From: Edolisoma coerulescens
Taxonomy: Eukaryota; Chordata; Aves; Passeriformes; Campephagidae
Assembly (NCBI GenBank): GCA_013397115.1
Contig: VWZW01004379.1
Location: 478,378-542,377 of the forward strand
DNA: 64,000 nt
Reading direction: 5' to 3'
Shown: positions 12,356-24,685 of the stretch, one piece after another
Layout of the letters: every line of letters begins with the position of its first letter
Numbering within the stretch: position 1 is the first letter of the stretch
The notes under the pieces: model-generated
Database searches by the model: none
The model's input: only the letters and a program-made list of their open reading frames with translations
What the model was told of the DNA's origin: nothing
Translations under genes and position numbers: made by a program

Positions 12356-12625
12356 ATCCCGGGTTATTACTCACATCCAGCCCTTTTCCCGACGCGTTTG
12401 GCATTTCCCGCTGTCCCACACATTTATTTCTCCACGCCCGTGCCCTGCTCTGCGCCTGATCCCCCCCAGCTGCAAGGGCTTCATCCCAAAATCCCGGGTT
12501 ATTACTCACATCCAGCCCTTTTCCCGACGCGTTTGGCATTTCCCGCTGTCCCACACATTTATTTCTCCACGCCCGTGCCCTGCTCTGCCCCTGATCCCCC
12601 CCAGCTGCAAGGGCTTCATCCCAAA
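12356..12625. repeat. 135-bp tandem duplication inside copy 2
   Basis: Unit ATCCCGGGTTATTACTCACA ... GGGCTTCATCCCAAA occurs at 12356-12490 and 12491-12625, but once in copy 1 (10369-10503). The two units differ at one base (CTCTGCGCCTG versus CTCTGCCCCTG); the second matches copy 1. Confidence 0.95.
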
Positions 12626-12931
12626 GCTTGGGAATGGGAAGGAAAAAAAACAGGAGCAGCAGCGAGGCAGCCCAGACGTGGAATTCCTGCTGGAAACACC
12701 AGGAATGCTTTCCTGCCCACAGGCATTCCCAGAGGGGCCTTATCAGGTGGGAAGGTTTGTTTTCCAGGCTGGTGTTGGCCAACCCACTTGGCTGATACAA
12801 AAGCCAGGCTCAATTAATGCTTTGTTTTCAAATCCCAAAATAAATATGCAGCTGGAGCGTGGAGCAGGTGGAAATGAGGGAGGAGATGAAGACCTGGGAA
12901 TGTGTTTTGTCTCAGTTTGCAGGGAATTGCA

Positions 12932-13321
12932 GGATCGTGGAATGGTTTGGGTTGGAAGGAATTTGAAGCTCACCCTGCCATGGGCAGGGACAGTTTTCCC
13001 TATCCAAGGGTGCTCCAAGCCCCGTCCAACCTGTCCTTGGACACTTCCAGGGATGGGCCATCCTCAGGGATATCCATTCCAGGGCCTCCCCACCCTCACA
13101 GCCAGGAATTCCTTCCCAAGATCCCACCCCTATCTGCCCTTTCCCAGTGGGAAGCCATTCCCTGTGTCCTGTCCCTCCGTGCCTTGTCCCCAGTCCCTCT
13201 CCAGCTCTCCTGGAGCCCCTTTAGGCCCTGCAAGGGGCTCTGAGCTCTCTCTGGAGTTTTCCCTTCTCCAGGTGAACATTCCCAGCTCTCCCAGCCTGGC
13301 TCCAGCTCTGGAGCAGCTCCA
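12932..13321 (-). mobile_element. CR1 LINE 3' fragment (second copy of duplicated block)
   Basis: Same insertion as the one at 10810-11199, carried along in the surrounding 2-kb duplication. It differs by one base (C at 10871 versus G at 12993), so it is not an independent transposition. Confidence 0.92.
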
Positions 13322-14229
13322 TGGAATCCTCTGGGATGACGATCCTCAGGGAAAACACCCATCAGAGGGAGAGACAGGGAACAAGCCCCAGTCCAGCCCC
13401 CCCAGCACTCCAGGATGCTCCTGCTGGGCTCCCAAAGGCTTCCCAAGCTTGTATGGAAGCAGGAATTATACCCAGCATCCCGGGATTTCATCTCGATTTG
13501 CTGATGATTTCCTGGGAGTGAAGGATTTAGCTCCTCCTTAAGCCCAGCTAAAGCTTTCCCTGGCTTTAAATCCAGCAAGAAAAATAAAGGAAAAAAGCGA
13601 TTATTTTTAATCAGTTAATACTCAACATCTGCTTGGGAAGGGGAGTATTTGTTTGGATTACATCCACGGATAATGCCCTGCACTATTCCTTCTTTATTGA
13701 AGGAAGATGATGCCGAGGGGTTTTCCATCATTTGGGATGTGGTACTCTGCTCCAGGAGGGGATAAACCTTCAACGGGTTAAGGACCCAACATCCTTCCCT
13801 TTTCCACGCCCTTTTCCCTGGAAGTTTCTGGAGTCCTTTCCAAGCAGCACCTTTACAGCCTCCCCTGAAGCACCAGAGATGGATCTGGGATAAAAATACA
13901 TGACCAAACCAGGATTTTCCCTTCCCTAAAAACCCAGAACAGAAGGACACAGCGACCTCCCATCCCAATTCCTCCCATGTCCAATGCTTCCCAGGGAATC
14001 GCAGGGACTCACTGAAGCCACCCCAGTATTTATAACTCTCCAGTGATATAAAAGCCACCAACCATATGGAAAGCAAGCGGATTTTTCCATGGAAGCCATC
14101 CAGGAAGGCTCAGTGATACCACACAGGCTTCATTTTCTGTTGGACAATTTCTAAAGCTGGATCAGAAGTGTTTAAATGGGAATTTCGAGGAGCTCCAACA
14201 GCGAGGGCTGAGCCCACCAAGGAGTCACT

Positions 14230-14580
14230 GCTGGGAATGGAGAAGGGAAGGATCCCTGGAAACCTCAGAGCCCCTTGCAGGGCCTAAAGGGGTCCCGGGA
14301 GAGCTGGAGAGGGACTGGGGACAAGGGATGGGAGGGACAGGACACAGGGAATGGCTTCCCACTGCCAGGGTGAGGCGGGATACTGGGAAGGAATTCCTGG
14401 CTGTGAGGGTGGGGAGGCACTGGAATGGATTTTTCCAAGGATGCCCCACTCCTGAAATTGTCCAAGGAGAGATTGGACAGGGCTTGGAGCAGCCTGGGAT
14501 AGTGGAAGGTGTCCCTATGGCAGGGGGTGGGACTGGGTGAGCTTTAAATTCCTTCCCACCCAAACCATTCCCTGTCTCCA
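14230..14580 (+). mobile_element. CR1 LINE 3' fragment
   Basis: Sense copy just right of the duplicated block, from AGAGCCCCTTGCAGGGCC through GGAGAGGGACTGGGGACAAG to the tail CCTTCCCACCCAAACCATTC. Confidence 0.9.
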
Positions 14581-15674
14581 GCAATTTATCTCCAGCACTT
14601 CAGGAGTGTGGGGAGTCAGCACCAGAGAAGCTTCAGCTGCCTCCTGGCAATTTGATTTATTGATACTGTTAGGAATCCACAGTTCTTTTGGAATTGCAGC
14701 ATTCCCAGTGTGCAGAATCTACGGAGAACACGGGCTTTTTAGCAGGAAAAATCAGGTTTTGTCTGAGCATCCACAAATTCAAATGTTCCTTGCTCTGCAG
14801 CACAGTTTGGGAGAGGATTTGCAGAAAATCCCATCAGCTGCAAACAATTTCCCCCAGTTTTGGCTGGCACACACAGAGGGTGCAGACCTGGCATTCCAGG
14901 AAAACAGAGGGATCGGGCTGGGCGGGATCTGCCCAAGCTGAACCCAAATCAAACCCCAAGCAGGGAGAGCTGTTCCCACAGAATTCCCAGCCCCCGGGGA
15001 TCACAGTGTGGCCCTGCCCAGAGCAGCTGTGCCCGAGCTCATCCCTGTGCCTTTGCCAGGAGCGTCCTGGCACTGCCAGCCGGGACATCCACACCCGGCA
15101 CAGCCCCGCTGCCATTCCAGGGAAACGACTCTGACCCCAAATCCCATTTCCTGCTCCGAGCGGGGTGGATTGAAGGATGCTGGCAGCAGCAGGATGCACC
15201 CATCCACCCCCAAACCCATCTGGAAAAGATTCCCAAAGTTTCAGCTGTATCCATATCAATCCAGAATAACCCAAAATCATTAAAAGTGACCCATGAGTGA
15301 CTCCCTTGTCTGATCTCTGATAACAAATTCAGGAGAGGTTTTTATCAGCCCTGCTCAAATCCACGGGCAGCACACCCAGGCTTGTCCTGCAGCTCCCAGC
15401 CACATTTCCCTATCCCTCCTCTCCCATTTATTTGCTTCATTTTCATTTTTCCAGTGTAAATTTGCTGTGTTCGAAAAGAGATTTGACAAATACAAAGTTG
15501 CCCCCCAGCTCCACTAAAACAGCAGCAGGGAGAGGAATTAATGGAATTTTTTCCAAGAGGGGACAAATGGCCCAACAAGGGATTTTCCCTGAGGATGAAG
15601 GCCAGGGTAGGACAGCAGGAATTTTGTGGAAACCTTGCTAGGTTGGGAGCACAAGCAGGAATTCCATGTTCCCT

Positions 15675-15870
15675 ACTCAACCCTTCAGTTACTGGTCTGG
15701 GGAGTATTTCTGGATGGGACATGAAGCTCTTTGAATTCCAAATCCCTGGAATTGCAGGCTGGCCGTGCAGGCAGAGGGAATTGAGCTGATTGAAATCCAG
15801 GGGATTAATTAATTAATTAATCCTGAGGGTTGGGTGAACAATGGGCTGCACCTGCATTTATCCAGCCACA
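15675..15870 (+). repeat. Left arm of imperfect inverted repeat
   Basis: Reverse-complementary to 16443-16636. Shared stretches include ACTGGTCTGGGG, TTTCTGGATGG, AATCCCTGGAATTGCAGG, GAGCTGATTGAAATCCAGGG, an ATTAATTA run, AATGGGCTGCACCTGCATTT and TCCAGCCACA. A 13-base insertion (CTGGCCGTGCAGG, itself partly repeated) distinguishes this arm. Confidence 0.88.
15804..15822. repeat. (ATTA)n run in the inverted-repeat arm
   Basis: ATTAATTAATTAATTAAT; the opposite arm has a shorter version at 16494-16505. Confidence 0.9.
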
Positions 15871-16442
15871 AAAAATCAAGTTATTAATTATAAATAAAGA
15901 GCTGAGCCAGAGGGCAAAATCTGGGAATGGGGATGAGGATGGGATTATCCCACTGCTATCCAGCCCACCCATCCCTTCCTATTCCCTTTGTGCTTCCTGG
16001 TGGGAGCAGCTGAGAGGCCTCATCTCTTTATGGCTTTATTTTGTGATTTTAATTGCAAAAGGGCTGGGAAAAGCCCAGGACTGGGACCTGCAGGCTGAAA
16101 AACCAAACACAGCACACTCCAAAGCTGGTGAGGAATGAAAAATTGTCCTTTTAAACACCAAAAATAGGAATATCCCGAGACAAACAGGCCTTTAAATGCC
16201 TCCTCAAAAAAGGAGTGACTTTGCAGGGACAAATCTTCCTCTGAGTCATGGTCAGGACAGAAATAGAAGGGGATTTTTCCCTCAGCTCCGAAGGCTGATG
16301 CCCACAGCTCCGAGGGTTTGCCAGAAATCCACTCTTTTTGAGGGGCCTCCTTAAAACATGCACCCAAACCCGAGAGGTTCCAGCCCTGCCACTGCCGGGA
16401 TCAGGGATTTTGGGAAGGATGGAGCCAACACAGCTCGGTTTG

Positions 16443-16636
16443 TGTGGCTGGACAAATGCAGGTGCAGCCCATTGGACACCCCACACTCAGGACTAATTAA
16501 TTAATGAACCCCCTGGATTTCAATCAGCTCCGTTCCCTCTGCCTGCAATTCCAGGGATTTTGCCATAATCCAAAGGGCTTTGTATTCCATCCAGAAATGG
16601 CTTTTGGCCCCAGACCAGGACCTTCATGGTTGCTCA
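16443..16636 (-). repeat. Right arm of imperfect inverted repeat
   Basis: Reverse complement of the 15675-15870 arm, separated from it by a 572-bp spacer without shared sequence. Arms are roughly 80-85% alike by eye. Confidence 0.88.
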
Positions 16637-17520
16637 GTGGAGGATGTGGGATCTCTGTAGCTGCTGCCACCCCAGTGACATTTCCATACAATCCCTGCTG
16701 TCCCAGGCTGAACAAAGCCCTGCTCTTGCCTCAGGTTAATTTTCAATTTCCAGCCTTTAAAAAGCAGATGCAAAGATGATCTTTTGGAGTTTGCCTCCCA
16801 ACCCCAGGGTCACTGGAAAAAGGGAAAAAAAAAAAAGAATCCTTTTTGTCTGGAGCTGCCTGGGTCACAAAGGTGACTCCTCTTCAACGCCAGCTCCAAA
16901 ACCAATTCCCTCAGGGCTAAGAAATCCCATTCCTGGGCACCGAGGGAGGCTGCCAGGTTGCAGACTCGGTATTTTGAATGAGACAGGGCAGGCACAGCGA
17001 GCGGGAGGCTGGAAAAAGCTAAAAATAACAGGATAAGCAAGGGTGGATCCCAGCTGAGCCTCATTAGTCATGGAGCGAGGGAGCTGCTGGTGGCACAGCA
17101 GCACCATATAAGAGCAAGAAAACAACTCTGCTCTCCTCAGTCTCCTTTTGTTCCCTCTCCTGTTCCACCTCAGGCATTCTTTTCCTCCTGCTCTAGCAGC
17201 CTGCAGCTTTTCCTGCTCCTTCAGAGCCTGGTTTTCCTGGAGTCTTTGCACAGGATGGAGAATCCCGGGTGGTTCGTTGCAAGGTGTCTGCTGGAACTGG
17301 GCCAGTTTTTACAGACGGGCACGCGAGGGGTTATTGGAGGTTGGATTTGGGATTTTTTTTTTTTCCATTTACACCATCAAATCGAGCCTTTGAGTTGAGG
17401 CATGGAGCTCCCGGTGGCAGGAATGCCCGGGAAAGGCAGCGCAGGCTCCCAGAGGATTTGTTGGGATGAGCACTGAGGATAAGGTGCAAGTTTAATCCTG
17501 GGATGAAGCCACAGGACAAC

Positions 17521-17716
17521 AGAGGGATTTTGGGAAGGAGGAAATTCCTCCCTGTGAGGAGGTACCCAGAGAAGCTGTGGCTGCCCCTGGATCCCTGGAT
17601 CCAGGGATGGATGGAGCTTTGAGCAGCCTGGGGTAGGGGAAGGTGTCCCTGCCTGTGGAATGGGATGGGCTTTAAGGTCCCTTCCATCCCAAACCATTCC
17701 CTGGTTGTATCATACA
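17521..17716 (+). mobile_element. CR1 LINE 3' fragment
   Basis: Sense fragment with AGAAGCTGTGGCTGCCCC, GGTGTCCCTGCC and the tail CCTTCCATCCCAAACCATTC; a small internal repeat of GGATCC lies near 17590-17610. Confidence 0.88.
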
Positions 17717-18663
17717 CACACAGAGGAACACCAAAGCCTGGCCTGCAGCTTCCAGCACCTCAAATGTGAAAATTCCTGGGAGTGCTGAAAATACCTGGAA
17801 GCAGGAGCATGCCAGGAGCACCCCGGGAGCATCCCATCATCCCAGGCTGCATTGGCACACAGAAACTCCTTGTTCCCGAGGGCAAAAGGCACAGAATTCC
17901 CAATTGTTCCCATGCCAGGGGCTCTCTGCTGAGCTTCCCTAAGCATCACATTCCTCCAGGGCAGAGATCCTCATTCCAAGCCCTTTTCCAGCAGGACCAA
18001 CGTTGTGTCCCAGCCCTGTGTGCTACTCCAGGATCGTTTTCCAGTTCAAATAATGGGAATTAAGCAGTGGAAAAAGGCTTGGAACACTCGTGAAGACAAC
18101 TGAAAAGTCAAATATAGGGCAGAAAAGAGGGACTGCTGCCGACAAACCCCTCCTTGGCCCCACTGCAGCCCCGCAGGTGCTCCGTCCCTCTGCATTTCAT
18201 GTCATGTTGGACTTATCCATTTAATTCCAGGGAATTAAATCCCCCATTCCACTCCTCCGTCAAGGAAAAAGCCCCATTCCTGCAAACAAGCCCAGGGATG
18301 TTTTTCGAAAGCCTCGGGAACCCCCCAGCAATCAGGTCTTGGCACCAGCTCTGGCCATGCCATCAAGCAGAGGCTGTTTCTGGCCTCAGATGACCCCTCC
18401 AGAGGAATTAGGGCTTGGATTTGGGGATTTTCCCAAATTATCAGCACAAAAGGAGCTGGGGAGAAGCTGCCCATGGAAAGAAAAGCCTTGGGGCAGGGGT
18501 TGTGTCTCTGCTCACAGCTTCTCTCTCCATCACCTCCACTGGGAGCTGCCAGCCCGGAGCAGAGGGATAATAAATGGAATTTTAACAGGAAACTGGAGCA
18601 GCAGCCAGGCAGGAGCCCTGGCTGGGAAACCACAGAATTGTGGTTGTTTGCTCACAGCCACTG

Positions 18664-19125
18664 ACCATGGAATTGTTTGGGTTGGAAAAGCCCTCTCAGA
18701 CCATCGAGTCCAACCATCCCCAGCTCTGCCAAGGCCGCCACTGCCCCATGCCCCCAAGTGCCACATCCCCAGGGCTCCTGAGTCCCTGCAGGGATGGGGA
18801 CTCCACCACCGCCCTGGGCAGCTGTGCCAGGGCTGGACAGCCCTTTCCATGTGGAAATTTTTCCCAATATCCAACCTGAGCCTCCCCTGGCCCAGCCTGA
18901 GGCCGTTCCCTCTCCTCCTGTCCCTGTTCCCTGGGAGCAGAGCCCGACCCCCCCGGCTGCCCCCTCCTGTCAGGGACTTGTGCAGAGCCACAAGGTCCCC
19001 CCTGAGCCTCCTTTTCTCCAGGCTGAGCCCCTTTCCCCGCTCCCTCAGCCTCTCCAGGTGCTCCAAACCCTTTCCCAACCCCATTCCCTTCCCTGGACAC
19101 CCTCCAGCCCCACTGGGATCCTGTT
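18664..19125 (-). mobile_element. CR1 LINE 3' fragment (divergent subfamily, 460 bp)
   Basis: Antisense copy: GGAATTGTTTGGGTTGGAAA, CCATCGAGTCCAACCATCC, GACTCCACCACCGCCCTGGG, GAGCCTCCCCTGGCCCAGCC, CCTTTTCTCCAGGCTGAGCC. One of the longest CR1 pieces in the window, still without a usable frame. Confidence 0.88.
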
Positions 19126-19776
19126 TCTCCATGTCCCACTGGGCTGTAGGATATGTCTGGGGTGGCTCAGGCTGTGCTGGAGCTGAGCCTGGCACCACTG
19201 GCACAGCGGGATTTGCAGGAGAAAACGGAGAAAGGGAATGGGGCACACCCAGTCCCTGAGGAGTGGGAGGAAAAGGAGAGGGCAGTCGGAAGACTGGGTG
19301 CTACAGCAGGGAATTCCAGCTCTAAGGGACAAAACAACCCCCCTGGCTGGGTTGGGGAGCACAGGAGCGCTCTGCTTCTCCAGGGAATTCCCATCTCCAT
19401 GCCAGAAGCAGCAGCAGCGTGTCCAAGGCACTGGATACTCCTGCTGGATTTCCCTGGGGAAAGTTTATTTTCCAGGGAACTGTTATTTCCCCACCAGTTA
19501 CATGTTTACAGATTTCCCTCCACGTCCATTCCTGTAACCAGCAAAATTCCTCTTCCTGAAGCTGCAGCCGCTGCCTCGCTGACACCTCATCCCTGCCATT
19601 CCCTTGGGAATCGAGGCACGGAAAGCTGCGAGCCTGGATCCAGGCCTCAGACTGCTCCGGTTTGGTTTGGGTTTGCTTTGGTCCAACACAAACCCCGGAG
19701 TAATTAAAAGCCTTTAACAGGGCCTTAAGCAGAGTGTGGGATCCTCCAGGCAGCACTGGCTCTGAGCTCCAGCATT

Positions 19777-20213
19777 CCCAAAGGCCTCCAGCATTCCCAA
19801 AAACCTCCGGAACTCCCAAAGGCCTCCAGAGCTCCCAGAGGCCTCCAGCATTCCCGAAGGCCTCCAGAGTTCCCAAAGGCCTCCAGCATTCCCAAAGGCC
19901 TCCAGAGTTCCCAAAAACCTCTAGCATTCCCAAAGGCCTCCAGCATTCCCAAAAACCTCCAGAACTCCCAAAGGCCTCAAGAACTCCCAGAGGCCTCCAG
20001 CGTTCCCAAAGGCCTCCACAGTTCCCAAAAACCTCCAGAATTCCCAAAAACCTCCAGAACTCCCAAAGGCCTCCAGAGTTCCCAAAATCCTCCAGAAATC
20101 CCAAAGGCCTCCAGCGTTCCCAAAAACCTCCAGAACTCCCAGAGGCCTCCAGAGTTCCCAAAGGCCTCCAGAGTTCCCAAAAATGTCCAGAATTCCCAAA
20201 GGCCTCCAGAAGT
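19777..20213. repeat. 19-bp minisatellite, 23 units
   Basis: Consensus CCCAAAGGCCTCCAGMRTT, exactly 23 x 19 bp without indels. Variants CCCAAAAACCTCC and CCCAGAGGCCTCC recur at scattered units. Because 19 is not a multiple of three, all frames cycle, giving artefactual ~180-317-residue open frames. Confidence 0.97.
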
Positions 20214-23200
20214 CCCCTGCCCGGCTGTGGAAGCCCCTGGAATTGTTTTTGGGTGCTGCAGGAGCTCTCCAGCATCTCTCTTTAGTAGCAGCAATCCCAA
20301 TTCTCCATCCCAGTCATTCCAGGAGTGTGAAATGTGTGGATAACAAGGAAGGAGGGATTGGAAATGGAGCACCAGAATTATCTCAGAACAGCAGCACAGT
20401 TTCCTGGGAATAATAGACATTCCAGCTCCATGCCAGACGGATGGGATGGGGAACAGGATCAGCACTGCCAAAACTCACTTTATATCAAGCAAAATATATT
20501 TATTTATATGGAATATGGCACATGGGGACAGGTGTAAAATGTGGGAAACCCTCATCCATGTGACTTCTGGACAGCCTGGATTGGGATTTCCTGGGAATAG
20601 GTATAATTCCTGCAGCCTCTGAGCAGGGAGAAGGGCTGGCTGAGCTCTGAGCACCTATTTTGAGCCATTTAAATATTATTAATATATGGAAATATCAGCC
20701 AATTTGGTCCCTTGAGGATGGATTTAAGGGAATTCCAGGAGAAGAGGGGGTCAAGGCTGTATCCAAGGTTTTCAGGAGCATGCCCTGATTTTCACCTTCT
20801 CTACCCTTCCCAGAAACAGGCACTTGGAAAAGGTCCTGGAGGTGTTTTTCCAGCAGGATGTTTCCCTGCTGCTCCCAACAGCTCCCAGCTCAGCCTCGGG
20901 AAGTCACAAGCTGGGATTGCTTTTCCCAGGAAAAGACCTCTTGGATCTTTGCAAGGCCCAGCCGAAAGTTGCCTTTGTGTTTTTAAACTGAGAAATAATA
21001 GATGAGAAAGCAGCAGAAGAAAGGAAAGGCCAGCTGGAATGTGCCAGGAAAAACACAAAGAGCCTGGATATTATGCATTAATGCAAATGCAAACCAGGGA
21101 GAATTCCAGATGGAAAAATGAGTCCCAGAATTATTTTTCTTCTTAACTACCAAGAACAGTTGATCATCAAACACCTCCCAGGCCAAGGAGGCAGAGGAGA
21201 GGATGACCCCGGTTCAGAATGCTGCTATTTCCCCAAATCCCTCTTTAATAAATCCAATCCAGGAATTACACGGAATAAAAAGTTTGGATTCAATTTTTAA
21301 TAACTCACTAAAAGCATTTGGATTCCCCCCGGGCCCCACACACCAGCAGCTTTTGTGTGCATAAAGAATTCAGCACTTTAATAGAGTTCTCTTTTCTTTT
21401 TGAGCGTTGCCTCTACCAGGGAGAGGATTAAACCTCAGCCTGGCACTTCTCTTTCCTCAGAAATCCTGGTTCCTCTCGGATTTCCAGAGGAAGCAGCAGG
21501 AATAGATGGCCCTGGGGATGATTTTCTCCCGAAGGGAGGTCTATAGGTCACGGAGCTGCGCTCCCAGATGGGGGCTGTAAATAAGATCTCCCACTGCCGT
21601 GATGCAAACAACTCCATGGGGAAAGACGAGGTGCCCCAAAATGATCCGAGGGCTTGGAAAAGCTGGAAAACCTCCAGGGAAAGCAGGATTACGGAGCACC
21701 TCGTGAGAAAGGATAATTGGAAGAGGGAAAATGGTTTCCCACCGAGTCCATGGGTGCTCTGCTGGAGCAGGATTGGTCTCAGAGCGAGAGCTGGGAGGGA
21801 GATTCTGAAATCTTTTTAGTTCTAACTGAAGCAAAGCTCATGCAAAAGCTGAATTATTTGGGATTGAGGAGCCTAAATACACCCATCTCTGCTTCTCCTC
21901 AGCCCCCTCAGCAGTGTCGCTGTGGCCAGCATTCCACAGGAATTCCTGGATCACGGTGTCCAGCCTTGGAAAACACCGAACTGAGCAGATGATGGCATTA
22001 TTTTAAACAGCTTCACTTTTATGAAATGAAATTAACACCTACAGTGAAATCTGAGAAATCCCATTTCCTCCCGGTGGGGATTACACCCAACTTTGGGGAA
22101 TTAACACTGGGATTTTAAGTATCCTTACAAAAGGTTTTCCCCTCAAAAAATCCCATTTTTCCCACTAAATCCGATGGTCCCTTAAAGCTCCTTTGGGCTG
22201 CACCACATCCTGAGGAGATGGGGCCTCTAATTTATGTCACTGATATAAATGTTCCTGATTTTTTGCAGTTAGGAGTAGGAGAAATGATGCTTTGAGCAAT
22301 TTCTTCCCAGTTTCTCCACAAACTTTATAAAATACTCAAGTGCTGCACCTGATTTTCCAACCAGTTAAATCCAAACCACCTTAAATCCAGGCAGAGAGGA
22401 AGAAGGAAATAAATTACAATTCCTGCTGTTCCTATCATGGCTAAGGCAACCCTGCTGCTCACAGAAACACAATCTGTGAGGGTTTGGGGGTATTTGGAGC
22501 ACTATTTAGAATATTTAAACAAATCTTTAAATATTTAAGCAGCATTTAAATCATTTAGAATAATTAGAACATCCCTGAGGTCCCTGGAATTTTGGAGGCA
22601 GGACAATCCTGGTTTTCCAGTGCTCCTCAGTGTATCTTCAACATGGTTTGGGTTGAAAACCCCCTTTTCCTCTAGTTTTTAAATATACTCTGCCTAATAA
22701 TTCTCCCTCCACATGCACCTGGATTTTCCGCAGCTCCCGGTGTTCCAGACACCCCATCCCACAGGCAGAGCACCTTCATCCTCTCCATCCCCAGGAAAAA
22801 TCACAGGTTTTGCACAGCACAGGGCAGTTGTGAGAATTAAACCCCCCCTGCCTCGCATTTATCCCACTTAATAAGCGAAGAATATTTGCCTAAGTACGTA
22901 ATTATTATCCTGGGAAATCAAAATTCCTGCTGCCTGCTGCTATTTCAACCTGAGACACTTCAGTTCAAGTGGGAATTTGAAGGATTAGGGGAGGGGTGCA
23001 GGGCTCCAGAATTTCCCTATTTCAAAAAAACTCCAATGTTCTGAGATATTCCAAACTTTGCCTGGCATAAAGGCTCGCTCCTCTCCTTGGAAATCCTTTG
23101 GATTTCTTACTTGTGATTCCCAGACCCTGAAAACACTCATTTATAATAAACTTACTGGTTTTACAGAGCTGGATCACAGATGTGATCCCTCAGCATCACA

Positions 23201-24552
23201 TTAAAGGGAGATTTACTGCTGCCTGCACCACAGTTAGTGCTAGGAAAATCCAACTTTTCCAGCTTTTCCACATCCCACAGGAAGCATTCACTCACCAGCC
23301 GACCGAGATCCATCACCTGGAGGAATTCACATCGTAGGATAAAGGAGAATCATCCATCCAGACAGAATCCATAGGCTGTCCCCCCTTGTGTTTGGCACTT
23401 CCTTGAAGGAAAGGCTCAGCAGCAGCGATGGGAATCAAGTTTTCCCTCAGGATTATTAATCCTGGGAGTTTTGCCTGGCCAGGGTTTGGAAGCAGCAAAG
23501 GCACATCCCTCCAATCTATGGAATTACACCAAGCAGCCTGAAAATTCCTATGGTTTTCCCAAGGAAATGGCACGGCTCACTGGGGCAGGATCAGGAATGT
23601 CCCAGCCAACCTTTGAGCTGGGTGGGAAGTGGCCAAAGTCCAGGGCTCTCCTGCTCCACCAGCAGCAGGGATGGATCATTCCCGCAGCTCATCCCGCTCC
23701 CAGGGCACTGGAACAAAGCCGTGTTCTGACTGGAATCACAGCTTTTCCCACACTTTTCCACGTCAAAGCCTCACAACAAATCAAGTGCCCTGGAGAACCC
23801 CCCTGATCCCGAGTTTCCCTTTTCCAGGTGCCTGGTGAGGAGTTCGGTGCTTGGATCCAGCAGGGACAGGAGCTGTTGGCTGCACAGGGAAGGTCTGCCT
23901 GAGCAAGGACAGGAATGCAATTCCCTGCAAGCCCCAAGCTGGATTTGGAAAGCAGAAGTTCCCACACTGACAGCTCCTGTCTGGAAAAATTCCTTCCAGA
24001 CGTTAATCCCTGGCTGTTCCCTGCTCCAAACACTCCCATCCCAGACAGCCTCACATCCCTGGGGAGGAAGGAACTCGAGCTTCAGGCCGGCTCAGTCAAG
24101 CACTTACTGCTTGGTTTAAGTGAGAACCAACTCGGGGACAACCTCCAGGCCAATTCTTGCTCCCAAATGTTTGGGCCAGCACTCCAAGGTGGATCAAGGC
24201 TTTACACCAAAGCTCTGGGCTTGATCCTGGCCCGCATTCCCGAGAATCCTGCTGCACCAATACTCCCACATGGCTTGAACGAGCACCTGCTGGCTCCATT
24301 CCTCTCCTCCCTCTTGCCAAGCTGCTCCATATATTTCTCCTTCCATTCTGGCTGCTCTGACCCATGAAAATCAGACCCCCGCCCAATTATTAAATATTAT
24401 TTAATTATTTCAAGATTTTAGCTCATGCTTTCAGTTAGTTTTAAATTTTCAGAGAGACACATGCAGAAGAAAGAGGTGTTCACATGGTCCATGCTAAATT
24501 CCATCCTACAACTTCTGGAATATCTTGGGTAGGCCTTCAAAGTCTTTTCACA

Positions 24553-24685
24553 CAATCTTTAAGGTTGGAAAAGCCCCCTAAGACCATCAAATCCAAAAAT
24601 TAATCCACCACCGTGGTCACCATTAAACCGCGTCCCCAGATGCCACTTCCACACTTTGTGAACACTCCTGGGAGGTTTCCAGCTG
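24553..24685 (-). mobile_element. CR1 LINE 3' fragment (divergent subfamily)
   Basis: Antisense, opening with AAGGTTGGAAAAGCCCCCTA and AAGACCATCAAATCC, then a CCAGATGCCACTTCCACAC segment typical of another CR1 tail class; same class as 45472-45650. Confidence 0.75.

Larger units (their letters stand above)
11968..14088. repeat. Duplicated 2-kb block, copy 2
   Basis: 2121 bases: the 1986-base block of copy 1 plus an extra 135-bp tandem unit. Its left end begins exactly at the sequence that starts copy 1 (AAGGAGGAAACACCTGGTGT), and its right end runs on into unique sequence at 14089. See findings for an assembly explanation. Confidence 0.96.

Noticed and set aside
19322..20285. 317-residue minus and 183-residue plus frames rich in LWELWRPLG-like or PKASRVPKG-like repeats
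   Set aside because: Pure translations of the 19-bp minisatellite; both strands and all frames are open.
22640..22672. Possible CR1 tail (ATGGTTTGGGTTGAAAACCCCC)
   Set aside because: Only about 15 matching bases and no continuing CR1 sequence.
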